The notes: generated from the sequence alone by a model not told the origin. 25,986 nucleotides of DNA from Christensenella sp. UBA4263 (GCA_002395225.1 DGWH01000058.1:1-25986); one strand, 5' to 3'. Shown: positions 7,893 to 15,915, counted from the first letter of the stretch. Translations and numbers: made by a program.

Positions 7893-10076
7893 TTGCCTGA
7901 AAGAAAAGATTTGCCGTACTGCACGCTGATCATCAATCCGGAGGGGCCGGTGCTGGGCATTGCTCCGAAAGCGGACGGTGCGGATCCGCTGCCCCTGATC
8001 GAACAAGACGGACACGTTTTCAAGGATCTGGCCCGGCAGGGACAGCTCCTTCCCTACGAGGACTGGCGTCTCAGCGCAGAGGAGCGGGCCCGTGATCTGG
8101 CCGGGCGGCTTTCCCGTGAGGAAGTGGCCGGCCTGATGCTCTATTCCAGCCATCAGCGCGTTCCCTTTGTCACAGATGATCAGTTCCATGGGCACTATGG
8201 CGGGCAGCCCTATGATGAAACCCGAAATGAACCGGATGAGCTGACGGATGAACAGATTCAGTTCATCCGGAAGGATCATATCCGGCATATTCTGCAGATG
8301 CGTGTCAGGGATGCCCGGACCTCGGCCAGATGGAGCAACCGGCTGCAAAAGCTCTGTGAATCGGAGCGGTGGGGGATTCCCACGGATATTTCCACCGATC
8401 CGCGGCATGGTGCGGCCCGGGCCACCGCCGAATTCCGTCAGGAAGGGGGCGATGTGTCCAAATGGCCGGAGGGAATCGGTTTTGCGGCTGCGGGCTCTCC
8501 TGAACTGGTGGGCGAATTTGCCCGGATTGCATCCACCGAATACCGGGCGCTCGGCATTACCACGGCACTGGGACCGCAGATCGATCTGTCCACCGAACCG
8601 CGCTGGATGCGCCTTGAGGATACCCTGGGGCACCGGCCGGAGCGGGTCATTCCCCTGGTACGGGCCTACTGTGACGGGATGCAGACCACGGAGGGAACCG
8701 CGGATGGCTGGGGACGGGACAGCGTGGTCACTATGGTCAAGCACTGGCCGGGCGGCGGAACCGGGGAAGGGGGACGGGATGCGCACTACCCGTATGGCTG
8801 CTTTGCCGTCTATCCCTCCGGACAGTTTGAAACGCATATGCGGCCGTTTACGGAGGGAGCTTTTCACCTGGACGGACCGACAGGCTGCGCGGCGGCCGTG
8901 ATGCCCTACTATACGGTTTCCTGGCTTGAAGGGAAACCGCATGTCGGCAACTCGTACAGCGCCTATATCATCCATGACCTGCTGCGGGAACGTGCGGGTT
9001 ATAAGGGCATTGTCTGCACGGACTGGGGGATTACCGGGGATCCGGACCCGGAAATGGACAGCTTTGGCAGCCGGTGTTACGGCGTTCCGGAACTTTCGGT
9101 GGCGGAGCGTCACCTGTTGATCCTCATGAACGGGGTGGATCAGTTTGGCGGGAACGACTGCGCTGAACCGATTCTGGAGGCCTGGCGTCTGGGAGAGGAG
9201 CGCTATGGCGCCGAATTCATGGAGCGGCGCATGCGGGAAAGCGCCGAGCGGCTGCTGATTCCGCTGTTCCGGCTGGGGCTGTTTGAAAATCCCTATCTGG
9301 ATCCGGAGGAAAGCGCCCGGATCGTAGGCGCGCCGGAGTTTGTCCGCAAAGGACTGGAGGCGCAGGCCCGCTCCGTGGTTCCGCTCAAGAACCATGCGGG
9401 AATCTTGCCGCTTGCCAGAGGCATGCGGATCTATGTACCGGTTCGGCCGCTTCGCGCCTCCAAATCCTTCTTCCGGTCGGAGATCCGTGCCCATACGGAG
9501 GATCCGCTGGAAGGATTCGACGCCGCTCCCTGGTTTGAGCGGGTCAACACGCCGGAGGAGGCGGATGCGGTTCTGGTGTTCATGGAGAGCCCCCTTTCAG
9601 ATCCCTATCAGGCGGATGAGGGAAACGGGTATCACCCGCTGATGCTGCAGTATCGCCCCTATACCGCCGCGGAGGCACGCAGCCCCAGCATCGCCGGCGG
9701 CGATTTCCGGGAACCCTCGGCGGACCGGAGCTACCGAAACAAGACCAATATTGCTGTCAACGAATGCGATCTTCAGAATGTGGCGGATGCCGCGGCGGCC
9801 GGGAAAAAGGTGATTGCCGTCATTCATATGCACAATCCAACGGTGCCCGCGGAATTTGAACCGCTGTGCGATGCCGTTCTGGTGCACTTCGGTGTTTCCC
9901 TGTCCATCCTTCTGGACATCCTTTTCGGGAAGCGGGCGGCGGGCGGACATCTGCCTTACAGCCTGCCGGCCAGCATGGCTGCCGTTGAGCGTCATGCCGA
10001 GGATGACCCCGAGGATCCGGAACCTTATCAGGCCAGCGACGGGGCCGTTTATGCCATTGACTATGCCTGCAAATAG
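7893..10076 (+). CDS. Glycoside hydrolase family 3 protein (beta-glucosidase-like)
   Basis: The product has 727 residues and no signal peptide, so it is cytoplasmic. GH3 features include MLYSSHQRVPF, GIPTDISTDPRHG, the KHWPGGGTGEGGRDAHYPYG substrate loop with Lys283-His284, and IVCTDWG with the nucleophile Asp377. The second domain starts near VPLKNHAGILPL and ends with a LPYSLP segment typical of family members. An N-terminal extension of about 60 residues precedes the barrel. The start is TTG with AAGGAGGAG 7 nt upstream. It differs strongly from the GH3 at 1-1418, so the two probably cleave different linkages or chain lengths brought in by the same transporter. Specificity (glucosidase, xylosidase or hexosaminidase) is not decided. 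Confidence 0.92.
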   Translation: MPERKDLPYCTLIINPEGPVLGIAPKADGADPLPLIEQDGHVFKDLARQGQLLPYEDWRLSAEERARDLAGRLSREEVAGLMLYSSHQRVPFVTDDQFHGHYGGQPYDETRNEPDELTDEQIQFIRKDHIRHILQMRVRDARTSARWSNRLQKLCESERWGIPTDISTDPRHGAARATAEFRQEGGDVSKWPEGIGFAAAGSPELVGEFARIASTEYRALGITTALGPQIDLSTEPRWMRLEDTLGHRPERVIPLVRAYCDGMQTTEGTADGWGRDSVVTMVKHWPGGGTGEGGRDAHYPYGCFAVYPSGQFETHMRPFTEGAFHLDGPTGCAAAVMPYYTVSWLEGKPHVGNSYSAYIIHDLLRERAGYKGIVCTDWGITGDPDPEMDSFGSRCYGVPELSVAERHLLILMNGVDQFGGNDCAEPILEAWRLGEERYGAEFMERRMRESAERLLIPLFRLGLFENPYLDPEESARIVGAPEFVRKGLEAQARSVVPLKNHAGILPLARGMRIYVPVRPLRASKSFFRSEIRAHTEDPLEGFDAAPWFERVNTPEEADAVLVFMESPLSDPYQADEGNGYHPLMLQYRPYTAAEARSPSIAGGDFREPSADRSYRNKTNIAVNECDLQNVADAAAAGKKVIAVIHMHNPTVPAEFEPLCDAVLVHFGVSLSILLDILFGKRAAGGHLPYSLPASMAAVERHAEDDPEDPEPYQASDGAVYAIDYACK

Positions 10077-10160
10077 CTGGTTGCTGAGATGATGTGATAC
10101 CATGAAAAAGCGTTTCTGTGCAGGATGAATGAAAAAATCAGAAAAATTTGAAATAATGTA

Positions 10161-10189
10161 TTGACAGAATCTGCGGACTCCGATATAAT
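10161..10189 (+). promoter_or_regulatory. Consensus sigma-A promoter for the T-box operon
   Basis: TTGACA (10161-10166), a 17-bp spacer and TATAAT (10184-10189) match the consensus at every position. The start is predicted near 10196, immediately before the T-box leader. Confidence 0.9.
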
Positions 10190-10195
10190 GCCTTC

Positions 10196-10474
10196 AAAAT
10201 TGAACAGCAAACCGTTGAGGTGGAAATCAAACCGGAAAACGTGTTCACAGAGAGTCTGGCCGGATCTAGTCCGGGTGGAAGCCAGACAGCGGCGAGCCGG
10301 CAAATGGCCCACTGAGGGAAAGGTGAAAGGAAACCCGAGTAACCGGACCGTATGCCTGCGTGAAAGGCGGGGAATGTGTTGGCATTCCTGCAGAGAGGAT
10401 TCCGTTTTTGCGGGATCAATTAAGGTGGTACCACAGAGTTTTTCAGCCCTGTCCTTTATTGGACAGGGCTTTTG
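10196..10474 (+). promoter_or_regulatory. T-box riboswitch leader, tryptophan specifier (TGG) likely
   Basis: The leader has T-box landmarks in order. The Stem I base pairs GTGG (10220-10223) with CCAC (10309-10312). The specifier loop lies between AAATCAAA (10224-10231) and CAAATGGC (10301-10308), closed by CCGG (10232-10235) with CCGG (10297-10300). The conserved AGAGAG lies at 10250-10255, with a GGTGGAA-containing distal stem around it. A GGAATG/CATTCC hairpin lies at 10371-10388, the T-box AAGGTGGTACCAC at 10422-10434, and a terminator at 10445. Counting one loop base between codon and lower stem, as is usual, the specifier is TGG (10305-10307), Trp. Uncharged tRNA would stabilise the antiterminator and switch on the Dabb, dehydrogenase and ABC genes. 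The tRNA-end-pairing base is T rather than C, so the identity is not fully certain. Confidence 0.92.
10445..10473 (+). terminator. T-box regulated intrinsic terminator
   Basis: AGCCCTGTCC (10445-10454) pairs exactly with GGACAGGGCT (10461-10470) around TTTATT, followed by TTT. It lies directly after the T-box sequence and is the default OFF structure of the riboswitch. Confidence 0.88.
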
Positions 10475-10518
10475 CGTTTACAGGGCCTGGATTCGGCCCT
10501 GATTCACAGGAGGGAAAG

Positions 10519-10812
10519 ATGAGACATATTGTGATGATGCGCCTCAAACCGGGAATCTTCGATGAGGCTGCGGAGGCGGAATACCGGGAAACGTTTGATG
10601 CGCTCCGGGAGGCGCTGCCGGAGGATATTCTGGGGGTCCGGGTGATCCGCAACATCGTGGACCGGCCGCAGAACATGACGGTGATGATTGAGATGCAGCT
10701 GAGGGAGGAGGCTTCGCTGCCGCGGTATCTGAATCATCCGCTTCATCAGGCGATCGGGAAGAAGTATAACCCGTTTGTCGAGGCGATTGCCTCCTTTGAC
10801 GCCCCGGACTGA
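10519..10812 (+). CDS. Dabb-domain (stress-responsive A/B barrel) protein
   Basis: This is a 97-residue protein starting MRHIVMMRLKPG, the typical opening of the Dabb ferredoxin-like barrel family. A central VIRNIVDRPQNMTVMIEM strand region follows, then a Pro- and His-containing helix (YLNHPLHQAIGKKYNPF). Dabb proteins are small dimeric alpha/beta barrels; some act as enzymes or cyclases and most have no known role. The start is set by AGGAGGG just upstream of the ATG at 10519; the frame also runs open upstream through the T-box terminator but that part is not coding. As first gene after the T-box it is predicted to be induced by amino-acid starvation. Its function in this operon is unknown. 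Confidence 0.85.
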   Translation: MRHIVMMRLKPGIFDEAAEAEYRETFDALREALPEDILGVRVIRNIVDRPQNMTVMIEMQLREEASLPRYLNHPLHQAIGKKYNPFVEAIASFDAPD

Positions 10813-10892
10813 GAAGTGACAGTTACAAATCCAGGTCTCGTGTAATCCCACTCCAGGAAGTGACAACGGTGAGGCCTGATTAGGAGGAACAG

Positions 10893-12008
10893 ATGGAAGC
10901 ATCCATGGAGAATTACTCGATTTCCCTGCCGTCGTACAGCATCGGGGAATCGGTGCTTGAACGGGTCGGAGAGGTCTGCAGCCCCTGGGGCCGCCGGGCG
11001 GTCCTGATCGGCGGCGAACATGCACTTGCGGCGATTGCCGGGAAACTGACGGAAAGTGTTAAGAGGGATGGGCGCATTGAGCTGAACGGACCGCTCAGGT
11101 ACGGCGGGGAGGCAAGCCTTGAAAATGTGCAGGCCCTGATGGACCGGCAGGAGGTCCGCGAAGCGGACATGATTTTCGCGGCAGGCGGCGGAAAAGCCCT
11201 GGATACCTGCAAGGCACTGGGCAATATGACGGGAAAACCGGTGTTCACCTTCCCGACCATTGCCTCCACCTGTGCGGCGACGACGGCGGTGTCCATTCTG
11301 TATCATCCGGATGGCCGGTTTGATCATCCCCACTTCCTGCCGTGTCCCGCGCAGCATGCGTTCATTGATACCACGGTGATTGCCTCGGCGCCGCCCCGTT
11401 ATCTCTGGGCAGGGCTTGGGGACACCTACGCCAAGTACTTTGAATCGACCATGTCCTCGCGCGGGGATGAGCTGAACCACTATCACGCGCTGGGCGTGGT
11501 GACCAGTCAGGCCTGCCTGCCCCCCCTGCTCCGGTATGGCAAATCCGCCATGGAGGCACATGAGCAGCGCCGGGTGACGCCGGAACTTGAGCAGGTGATC
11601 CTGGCCATCATCGTGACAACGGGCATTGCGTCCATTCTGCTGACAGCGGACCGGATCATTGATTACAACACCGGACTGGCGCATGCCGTGTTCTATGCCC
11701 TGACGGGCTTTCCGGAACTGGAACTGGAGCGAAATCACCTGCACGGGGAGGTGGTCGGCTTCGGTGTCCTGATTCTGCTGCTGGTGGATGGCCAGCGGGA
11801 ACGGTTTGAGGAGCTTTACCGCTTCAACCGTTCCGTGTGGCTTCCCACCTCGCCGGAGGAAATCGGCGTCAGCAGGGAGATGCTTTCGCGAGTCATTCCC
11901 TGTATTCCCCGCATGGCCGATGTGGCCCATAACCCGTACCCCATTACCGAATCAATGCTCATCAGCGCGTTTGATGAGCTTGAGAAATATAACTCTGCCA
12001 ACCAATAG
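10893..12008 (+). CDS. Iron-containing alcohol dehydrogenase family protein, glycerol dehydrogenase-like
   Basis: The product has 371 residues, the usual length for GldA-type enzymes that oxidise glycerol or related alcohols with NAD. The NAD-binding segment GGGKALDTCKAL and the FPTIASTCAATTAVSI loop are conserved. Metal ligands fit Asp177 (GLGDTYAKYFE), His264 (GLAHAVFYAL) and His284 (HGEVVGFG). Therefore it is probably an active metal-dependent dehydrogenase in the cytoplasm. AGGAGG lies 5 nt before the ATG. It follows the Dabb gene by 80 nt, with no promoter or terminator between, and precedes the binding-protein gene by 10 nt, so it is predicted to be T-box controlled. The true substrate is not known; glycerol is not an obvious partner for a tryptophan-responsive operon. 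Confidence 0.88.
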   Translation: MEASMENYSISLPSYSIGESVLERVGEVCSPWGRRAVLIGGEHALAAIAGKLTESVKRDGRIELNGPLRYGGEASLENVQALMDRQEVREADMIFAAGGGKALDTCKALGNMTGKPVFTFPTIASTCAATTAVSILYHPDGRFDHPHFLPCPAQHAFIDTTVIASAPPRYLWAGLGDTYAKYFESTMSSRGDELNHYHALGVVTSQACLPPLLRYGKSAMEAHEQRRVTPELEQVILAIIVTTGIASILLTADRIIDYNTGLAHAVFYALTGFPELELERNHLHGEVVGFGVLILLLVDGQRERFEELYRFNRSVWLPTSPEEIGVSREMLSRVIPCIPRMADVAHNPYPITESMLISAFDELEKYNSANQ

Positions 12009-12018
12009 GAGGTACCCC

Positions 12019-12990
12019 ATGAAAAAGTTCTTTGTTCTCTCACTCGCGCTTGTTCTGATTCTTCTCTGCACGGCCGGCGTGCTTGCCGACAACACCAAAG
12101 TAGGCATTATTCTCCTGATCGAAAATGGCGCATTTCTGGATATGAAAGACGGAATTATTTCGGGGCTTGCCGCCAATGGGTATGTGGAAGGCGAAAACCT
12201 TGAGATTGACTACAAGAACGCACAGGGAGATGCCACCAATCTGGCAACGATCTGTCAGGCCATGGATGATGGAACTTATGATGTGGTCTTTACCGTGGCC
12301 ACGCCGGCAACCCAGTCCTTTGTCAGCCTTGAATCCGAGACGCCCTGCATCTTCTGCTCGGTGGCGGCACCGGTGGCGGCCGGCGTCATGAGCGCGCTGG
12401 ATAAACCGGACATGAATGCCACCGGCACCAGCAATGCCGTGCCGGCAGGGGATATCCTCAGCCTGGGCCTGAAAATTACCCCGGATGCCAAGACCTTCGG
12501 CCTCATTTACTGCACGAATGAGATCAACGCGGTCAATACGATGGCCAATGCCAAGGCTTATCTGGAGGAAAACGGGTATAAGTACGTTGAAACCACGGTT
12601 TCCACTTCCGCTGAGGTACAGACGGCGACACAGGCACTGCTTGAAAAAGGCATTGATGCCATGTTCGTGGCCAATGATTCCACCGTCCAGGCGGCGGTTG
12701 ACGTACTGGCCGAGCTGTGCACGGAGGAAGGCGTTCCCACCTATGCCTGCTCCGCGACGACGGTTCTCTCCGGCTGCCTGGCCACCCTGGCCATGAGCGA
12801 TACCTATATCGGCGAGCAGACGGCCGAGATTGCCGTCAAGGTGCTGAAAGGGGAAAAGGTGTCGGATGTGCCCGCGGTTGTGGTGCCGGCCAACATCGTT
12901 TCGGTCAATGAACGCACGTTGAACGCACTGGGCATTACCCTCCCGGATTCGCTTTCCGAGCTTGGAGAGGTTCAGTTCCTGGGCAAATAA
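12019..12990 (+). CDS. ABC transporter substrate-binding protein, TrpX-like (ABC_sub_bind family)
   Basis: This is a 323-residue exported binding protein. It has a KK-charged N-terminus, a hydrophobic core and a VLA cleavage site before DNTKVGII. There is no lipobox: the only cysteine in the signal is preceded by Leu-Leu. The fold is the two-lobed periplasmic-binding type seen in the ABC_sub_bind family, with an opening KVGIILLIENGAF, the DVVFTVATPATQSF and FCSVAAPVAAG region, and a second lobe around IDAMFVANDSTVQ. This family includes the predicted tryptophan/aromatic importer TrpXYZ, often under T-box control in Bacillota. The ATG at 12019 follows ATAGGAGGTACC; the frame upstream overlaps the dehydrogenase gene and is not used. 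The T-box with TGG supports a tryptophan ligand. Confidence 0.9.
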   Translation: MKKFFVLSLALVLILLCTAGVLADNTKVGIILLIENGAFLDMKDGIISGLAANGYVEGENLEIDYKNAQGDATNLATICQAMDDGTYDVVFTVATPATQSFVSLESETPCIFCSVAAPVAAGVMSALDKPDMNATGTSNAVPAGDILSLGLKITPDAKTFGLIYCTNEINAVNTMANAKAYLEENGYKYVETTVSTSAEVQTATQALLEKGIDAMFVANDSTVQAAVDVLAELCTEEGVPTYACSATTVLSGCLATLAMSDTYIGEQTAEIAVKVLKGEKVSDVPAVVVPANIVSVNERTLNALGITLPDSLSELGEVQFLGK

Positions 12991-13005
12991 ATTCCGGAAA
13001 AACAT

Positions 13006-13035
13006 CGTCCTTCGGAGCAATCCGAAGGACGTCTT
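13006..13035 (+). terminator. Hairpin between binding protein and permease genes
   Basis: CGTCCTTCGG (13006-13015) and CCGAAGGACG (13022-13031) form a perfect 10-bp stem with a 6-nt loop. Only TCTTT follows, so this is a weak terminator or a 3' end stabiliser for the binding-protein message. It lies 6 nt before the permease ribosome binding site (GGAG, 13037-13040). Confidence 0.6.
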
Positions 13036-13050
13036 TGGAGTGTGACGACT

Positions 13051-13941
13051 GTGAAATTAATCATCGGTTCCCTGCAGCTGGGCCTGCTTTACGGCATCCT
13101 TGCCCTGGGGATTTACATCAGCTTCCGGATTCTCTCGGTGCCGGATCTGACCACGGAGGGATCTTTTGCGTTCGGACTCTCGGTCTCGGCCGCCGTGACG
13201 GCGATGGGTCATCCAATTCTGGCCATTCCGGCCGCCATGCTGGCCGGCGCGCTGGCCGGCGGGATTACCGGTATCCTTCAGACCACCTTCATGGTCCATC
13301 CGATTCTCGCCGGCATCATCACCATGAGCGGACTGTATTCGGTGAATCTGTTTATCATGGGCGGGGCGAGCAATCTTTCCCTGGTTCGGATCGATACCAT
13401 TTTCAAACTGATTCCGGGACTTTCCAAGCAGGATACACAGACAGTCCTTTCAATTGTCGCCTGTCTGCTGGCGCTGGTTCTGCTGATCCTCTTTTTCCGG
13501 ACACACATCGGCATGTGCATCCGGGCGGTGGGGGACAATGATGAGATGGTCCGGGCCTCCTCCATCAATGTGGATGCCTGCAAGGTGCTGGCCTTTTGTC
13601 TTTCCAATGCGGTCATTGCCCTTTCTGGCGCCCTGATTGCGCAGTATCAGGGGTATGCGGATATTTCCTCCAGTTCGGGCATTCTGGTGATCGGCCTGGC
13701 TTCGGTGATTATCGGGGAGGCGGTGCTTGGACGGCGAAGCGTCACCATTGGCTTTATCTCCAGTGTTGTCGGTTCCCTCATTTACCGGATCATCATTGCG
13801 CTGGCCACCAAATACAGCCCGCTGCCCGCGTACATGCTGAAACTGCTCTCGGCGATTATCGTGGGATTTGCGCTCTCGCTGCCGGCCATCCGGCTGCGTG
13901 CCTCTATCCGGCGTCAGAAGAGGGGGAATCCGAATGCTTGA
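13051..13941 (+). CDS. ABC transporter permease, TrpY-like (branched-chain permease superfamily)
   Basis: This is a 296-residue integral membrane protein with about eight hydrophobic segments, of the BPD_transp_2 superfamily that includes LivH and ribose permeases. Typical signs are LQLGLLYGILALGIYISFRIL at the start, PDLTTEGSFAFG, and a conserved coupling region around HIGMCIRAVGDNDEMVRASSI. I chose GTG at 13051 because GGAG ends 10 nt upstream; the in-frame GTG at 13042 lies only 1 nt after that site. The gene overlaps the ATPase gene by 8 nt. It forms the membrane pore of the importer, with the TrpX-like protein delivering the ligand. The system has a single permease, presumably as a homodimer. 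Confidence 0.9.
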   Translation: MKLIIGSLQLGLLYGILALGIYISFRILSVPDLTTEGSFAFGLSVSAAVTAMGHPILAIPAAMLAGALAGGITGILQTTFMVHPILAGIITMSGLYSVNLFIMGGASNLSLVRIDTIFKLIPGLSKQDTQTVLSIVACLLALVLLILFFRTHIGMCIRAVGDNDEMVRASSINVDACKVLAFCLSNAVIALSGALIAQYQGYADISSSSGILVIGLASVIIGEAVLGRRSVTIGFISSVVGSLIYRIIIALATKYSPLPAYMLKLLSAIIVGFALSLPAIRLRASIRRQKRGNPNA

Positions 13942-14743
13942 GATCAAAAATGCGGTCAAGGTGTTTGAGCGTGGAACCATGATGGAACATACCGCGCTGG
14001 ATCACCTCTCCCTCCATCTGGACGACGGGGAATTTGTGACCATACTCGGATCCAACGGGGCCGGAAAAAGCACGCTGTTTAATGCGATCTGCGGGTCCTT
14101 CTACCTGGATGAGGGAACCGTTTCCCTGGGCGGCATCAACCTGACCCTGATGCCGGAACACCGGCGGGCACGGCATATCGGCCGGGTCTTCCAGGATCCC
14201 ATGCGGGGCACGGCACCCAACATGACCATTGAGGAAAACCTTTCGCTGGCGCATTCAAGGAGTACGGCAAGTCCGCTCTCCTTTGCCCCCACCAGACGGG
14301 AAAAAGCCCTTTTCCGGGACCGCCTGGCGGAATTTGGTATGCAGCTTGAGGACCGGATGAAAACCAAGGTAGGCCTGCTGTCCGGCGGTCAGCGCCAGGT
14401 GGTGACGCTGCTGATGTGCACCATTGTGACGCCCCGGCTTCTTCTTCTGGATGAACATACGGCGGCCCTGGATCCGGGGACAGCCGCCAAGGTGATGGAG
14501 ATCACGCAGAAAATTGTCGCGGAAAGCCACTTGACGACCATGATGATTACGCATAACATGTCAGCGGCACTGACCACCGGAACCCGGACACTGATGATGG
14601 ACAGCGGTCGGATTCTGTTTGATCTCTCCGGTGAGCAGCGGGCAGGCATGACGACGGAAGCCCTGCTTGAAATGTATTCAACGACGACACATGAAAAGCT
14701 TGACAATGACCGGATGCTCTTTGAAAAAGCCCATCAGGGCTGA
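13934..14743 (+). CDS. ABC transporter ATP-binding protein, TrpZ-like
   Basis: This 269-residue ATPase has Walker A GSNGAGKST (39-47), signature LSGGQRQVV, Walker B LLLLDE and the switch His in MITHNMS. The sequence LMCTIVTPRLLLLDEHTAALDP is characteristic of ATPases paired with ABC_sub_bind proteins. The start is ATG at 13934, preceded by GAGGGGG, and overlaps the permease stop by 8 nt. A longer in-frame reading from 13868 would add 22 Arg-rich residues encoded in the permease gene and is rejected. It completes the three-component importer. The following asparaginase starts 82 nt downstream. Confidence 0.93.
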   Translation: MLEIKNAVKVFERGTMMEHTALDHLSLHLDDGEFVTILGSNGAGKSTLFNAICGSFYLDEGTVSLGGINLTLMPEHRRARHIGRVFQDPMRGTAPNMTIEENLSLAHSRSTASPLSFAPTRREKALFRDRLAEFGMQLEDRMKTKVGLLSGGQRQVVTLLMCTIVTPRLLLLDEHTAALDPGTAAKVMEITQKIVAESHLTTMMITHNMSAALTTGTRTLMMDSGRILFDLSGEQRAGMTTEALLEMYSTTTHEKLDNDRMLFEKAHQG

Positions 14744-14825
14744 CACGGAAACCATCAGGGGACGGGTTTTCTGAGCAACCGGAGCGAAGCAGCCCGGGCC
14801 AGACACCGGCGGGGAAAGGAACACG

Positions 14826-15845
14826 ATGAGCAGGAAACGAATTCTTGTCATTTACACGGGCGGGACCATCGGGATGACCAGAACCGATCACGGGTATGCT
14901 CCGCAGAAGGAAGCCTTTCATGCCCTTTTGCAGCAGATTCCGGAGCTGTATGCGCCGGTGATGCCGGAATGGGAAATGGTGGACATGGATCCGCTTCTGG
15001 ATTCCTCCAATATTACGGTTCTGGAATGGAATGCCATCGGAGAACAGATTGCCTGCCACTATCCGGACTATGACGGGTTTGTGATCCTGCACGGAACGGA
15101 CACGATGGCCTATACCGCCTCCGCCCTTTCCTTCATGCTTCGGAAAAACAACAAGCCGGTGATTCTGACCGGTTCCCAGATTCCGCTCTGTGAGGTGCGC
15201 AATGACGCCCGGGACAACCTGATTACCGCGCTGCTGATTGCCTCCGGCAATCTGGTGCATGAGGTCTGTCTGTATTTTGGCGGCAAGCTGCTTCGGGGAA
15301 ACAGAGCCATCAAGTATTCGGCAGATGACCTGATCGCCTTCGAATCGCCCAATTATCCCGTCCTGGCGGAGGCCGGAATTGAAATCCGCTATCATCAGGC
15401 AGCCCTGATGCCCCGGTGCAGGGGGGACTTCTCCCTTCAGCACCTGATGAATACGCCCATCGGGGTCATCAAGGTTTTCCCGGGCATTCAGTTTGAGCTT
15501 TTCGATTCCATCATGACAGAAAAGCTGAAAGGCATTGTCATTGAAACTTTCGGCGCAGGAAATATTCCCCGGCATGTGGATTCCCTGCTTCCGATTATTC
15601 GCAAAGCCAGTGACAACGGAACCATTATCATCGTCTGCTCCCAGTGCCCGCACGGAACCGTATCCCTTGGGGCTTACGAAACATCCAACACCCTGAAAGA
15701 GGCCGGGGCGATCAGCGGATACGATATTACCACCGAGGCGGCCGTGGCAAAGCTGTATTATCTGTTCAGCCGCGGCTTGAGTGATCGGGAAATCCGGATA
15801 AGAATGGAACGAAGCCTGAGGGGTGAGATGACGATTCCCCGATGA
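14826..15845 (+). CDS. ansA: L-asparaginase type I, cytoplasmic
   Basis: This is a 339-residue protein closely resembling E. coli AnsA. It hydrolyses L-asparagine to aspartate and ammonia. The first threonine motif YTGGTIGMTR is at about 10-19. The second, VILHGTDTMAYTASALSFML, is essentially identical to the E. coli enzyme and carries the Thr-Asp pair. The GSQIPL loop and the YFGGKLLRGNR segment with the catalytic Lys follow. There is no signal peptide, consistent with the low-affinity cytoplasmic type. It follows the ABC importer on the same strand with no visible promoter in the 82-nt gap, so it may be the last gene of the T-box transcript. An independent weak promoter cannot be excluded. 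The gene ends about 70 nt before a strong hairpin. Confidence 0.93.
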   Translation: MSRKRILVIYTGGTIGMTRTDHGYAPQKEAFHALLQQIPELYAPVMPEWEMVDMDPLLDSSNITVLEWNAIGEQIACHYPDYDGFVILHGTDTMAYTASALSFMLRKNNKPVILTGSQIPLCEVRNDARDNLITALLIASGNLVHEVCLYFGGKLLRGNRAIKYSADDLIAFESPNYPVLAEAGIEIRYHQAALMPRCRGDFSLQHLMNTPIGVIKVFPGIQFELFDSIMTEKLKGIVIETFGAGNIPRHVDSLLPIIRKASDNGTIIIVCSQCPHGTVSLGAYETSNTLKEAGAISGYDITTEAAVAKLYYLFSRGLSDREIRIRMERSLRGEMTIPR

Positions 15846-15915
15846 TCAGGGGACGGGAACAGGACGGTGCCCAAAGGGAAGAATCCGTTTGTCCCGCCGT
15901 CTTCATTTCAAAGAA

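Noticed and set aside
7824..9494. Open frame of 556 codons on the minus strand
   Set aside because: It is antisense to the GH3 gene with intact catalytic motifs, and its Arg-, Pro- and Gly-rich translation has no domain pattern.
10161..10502. Short plus-strand open frame over the leader region
   Set aside because: It coincides with the promoter, T-box and terminator, and the RNA structure fully explains the sequence.
10813..10892. Possible internal promoter before the dehydrogenase gene
   Set aside because: The best -10-like TGTAAT has only a poor -35 partner at 19-bp spacing; operon read-through is simpler.
10746..11930. Open frame of 394 codons on the minus strand
   Set aside because: It is antisense to the dehydrogenase gene, which keeps all metal ligands; the translation looks random.
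14547..15653. Open frame of 368 codons on the minus strand
   Set aside because: It is antisense to the highly conserved asparaginase and shows no domain signature.
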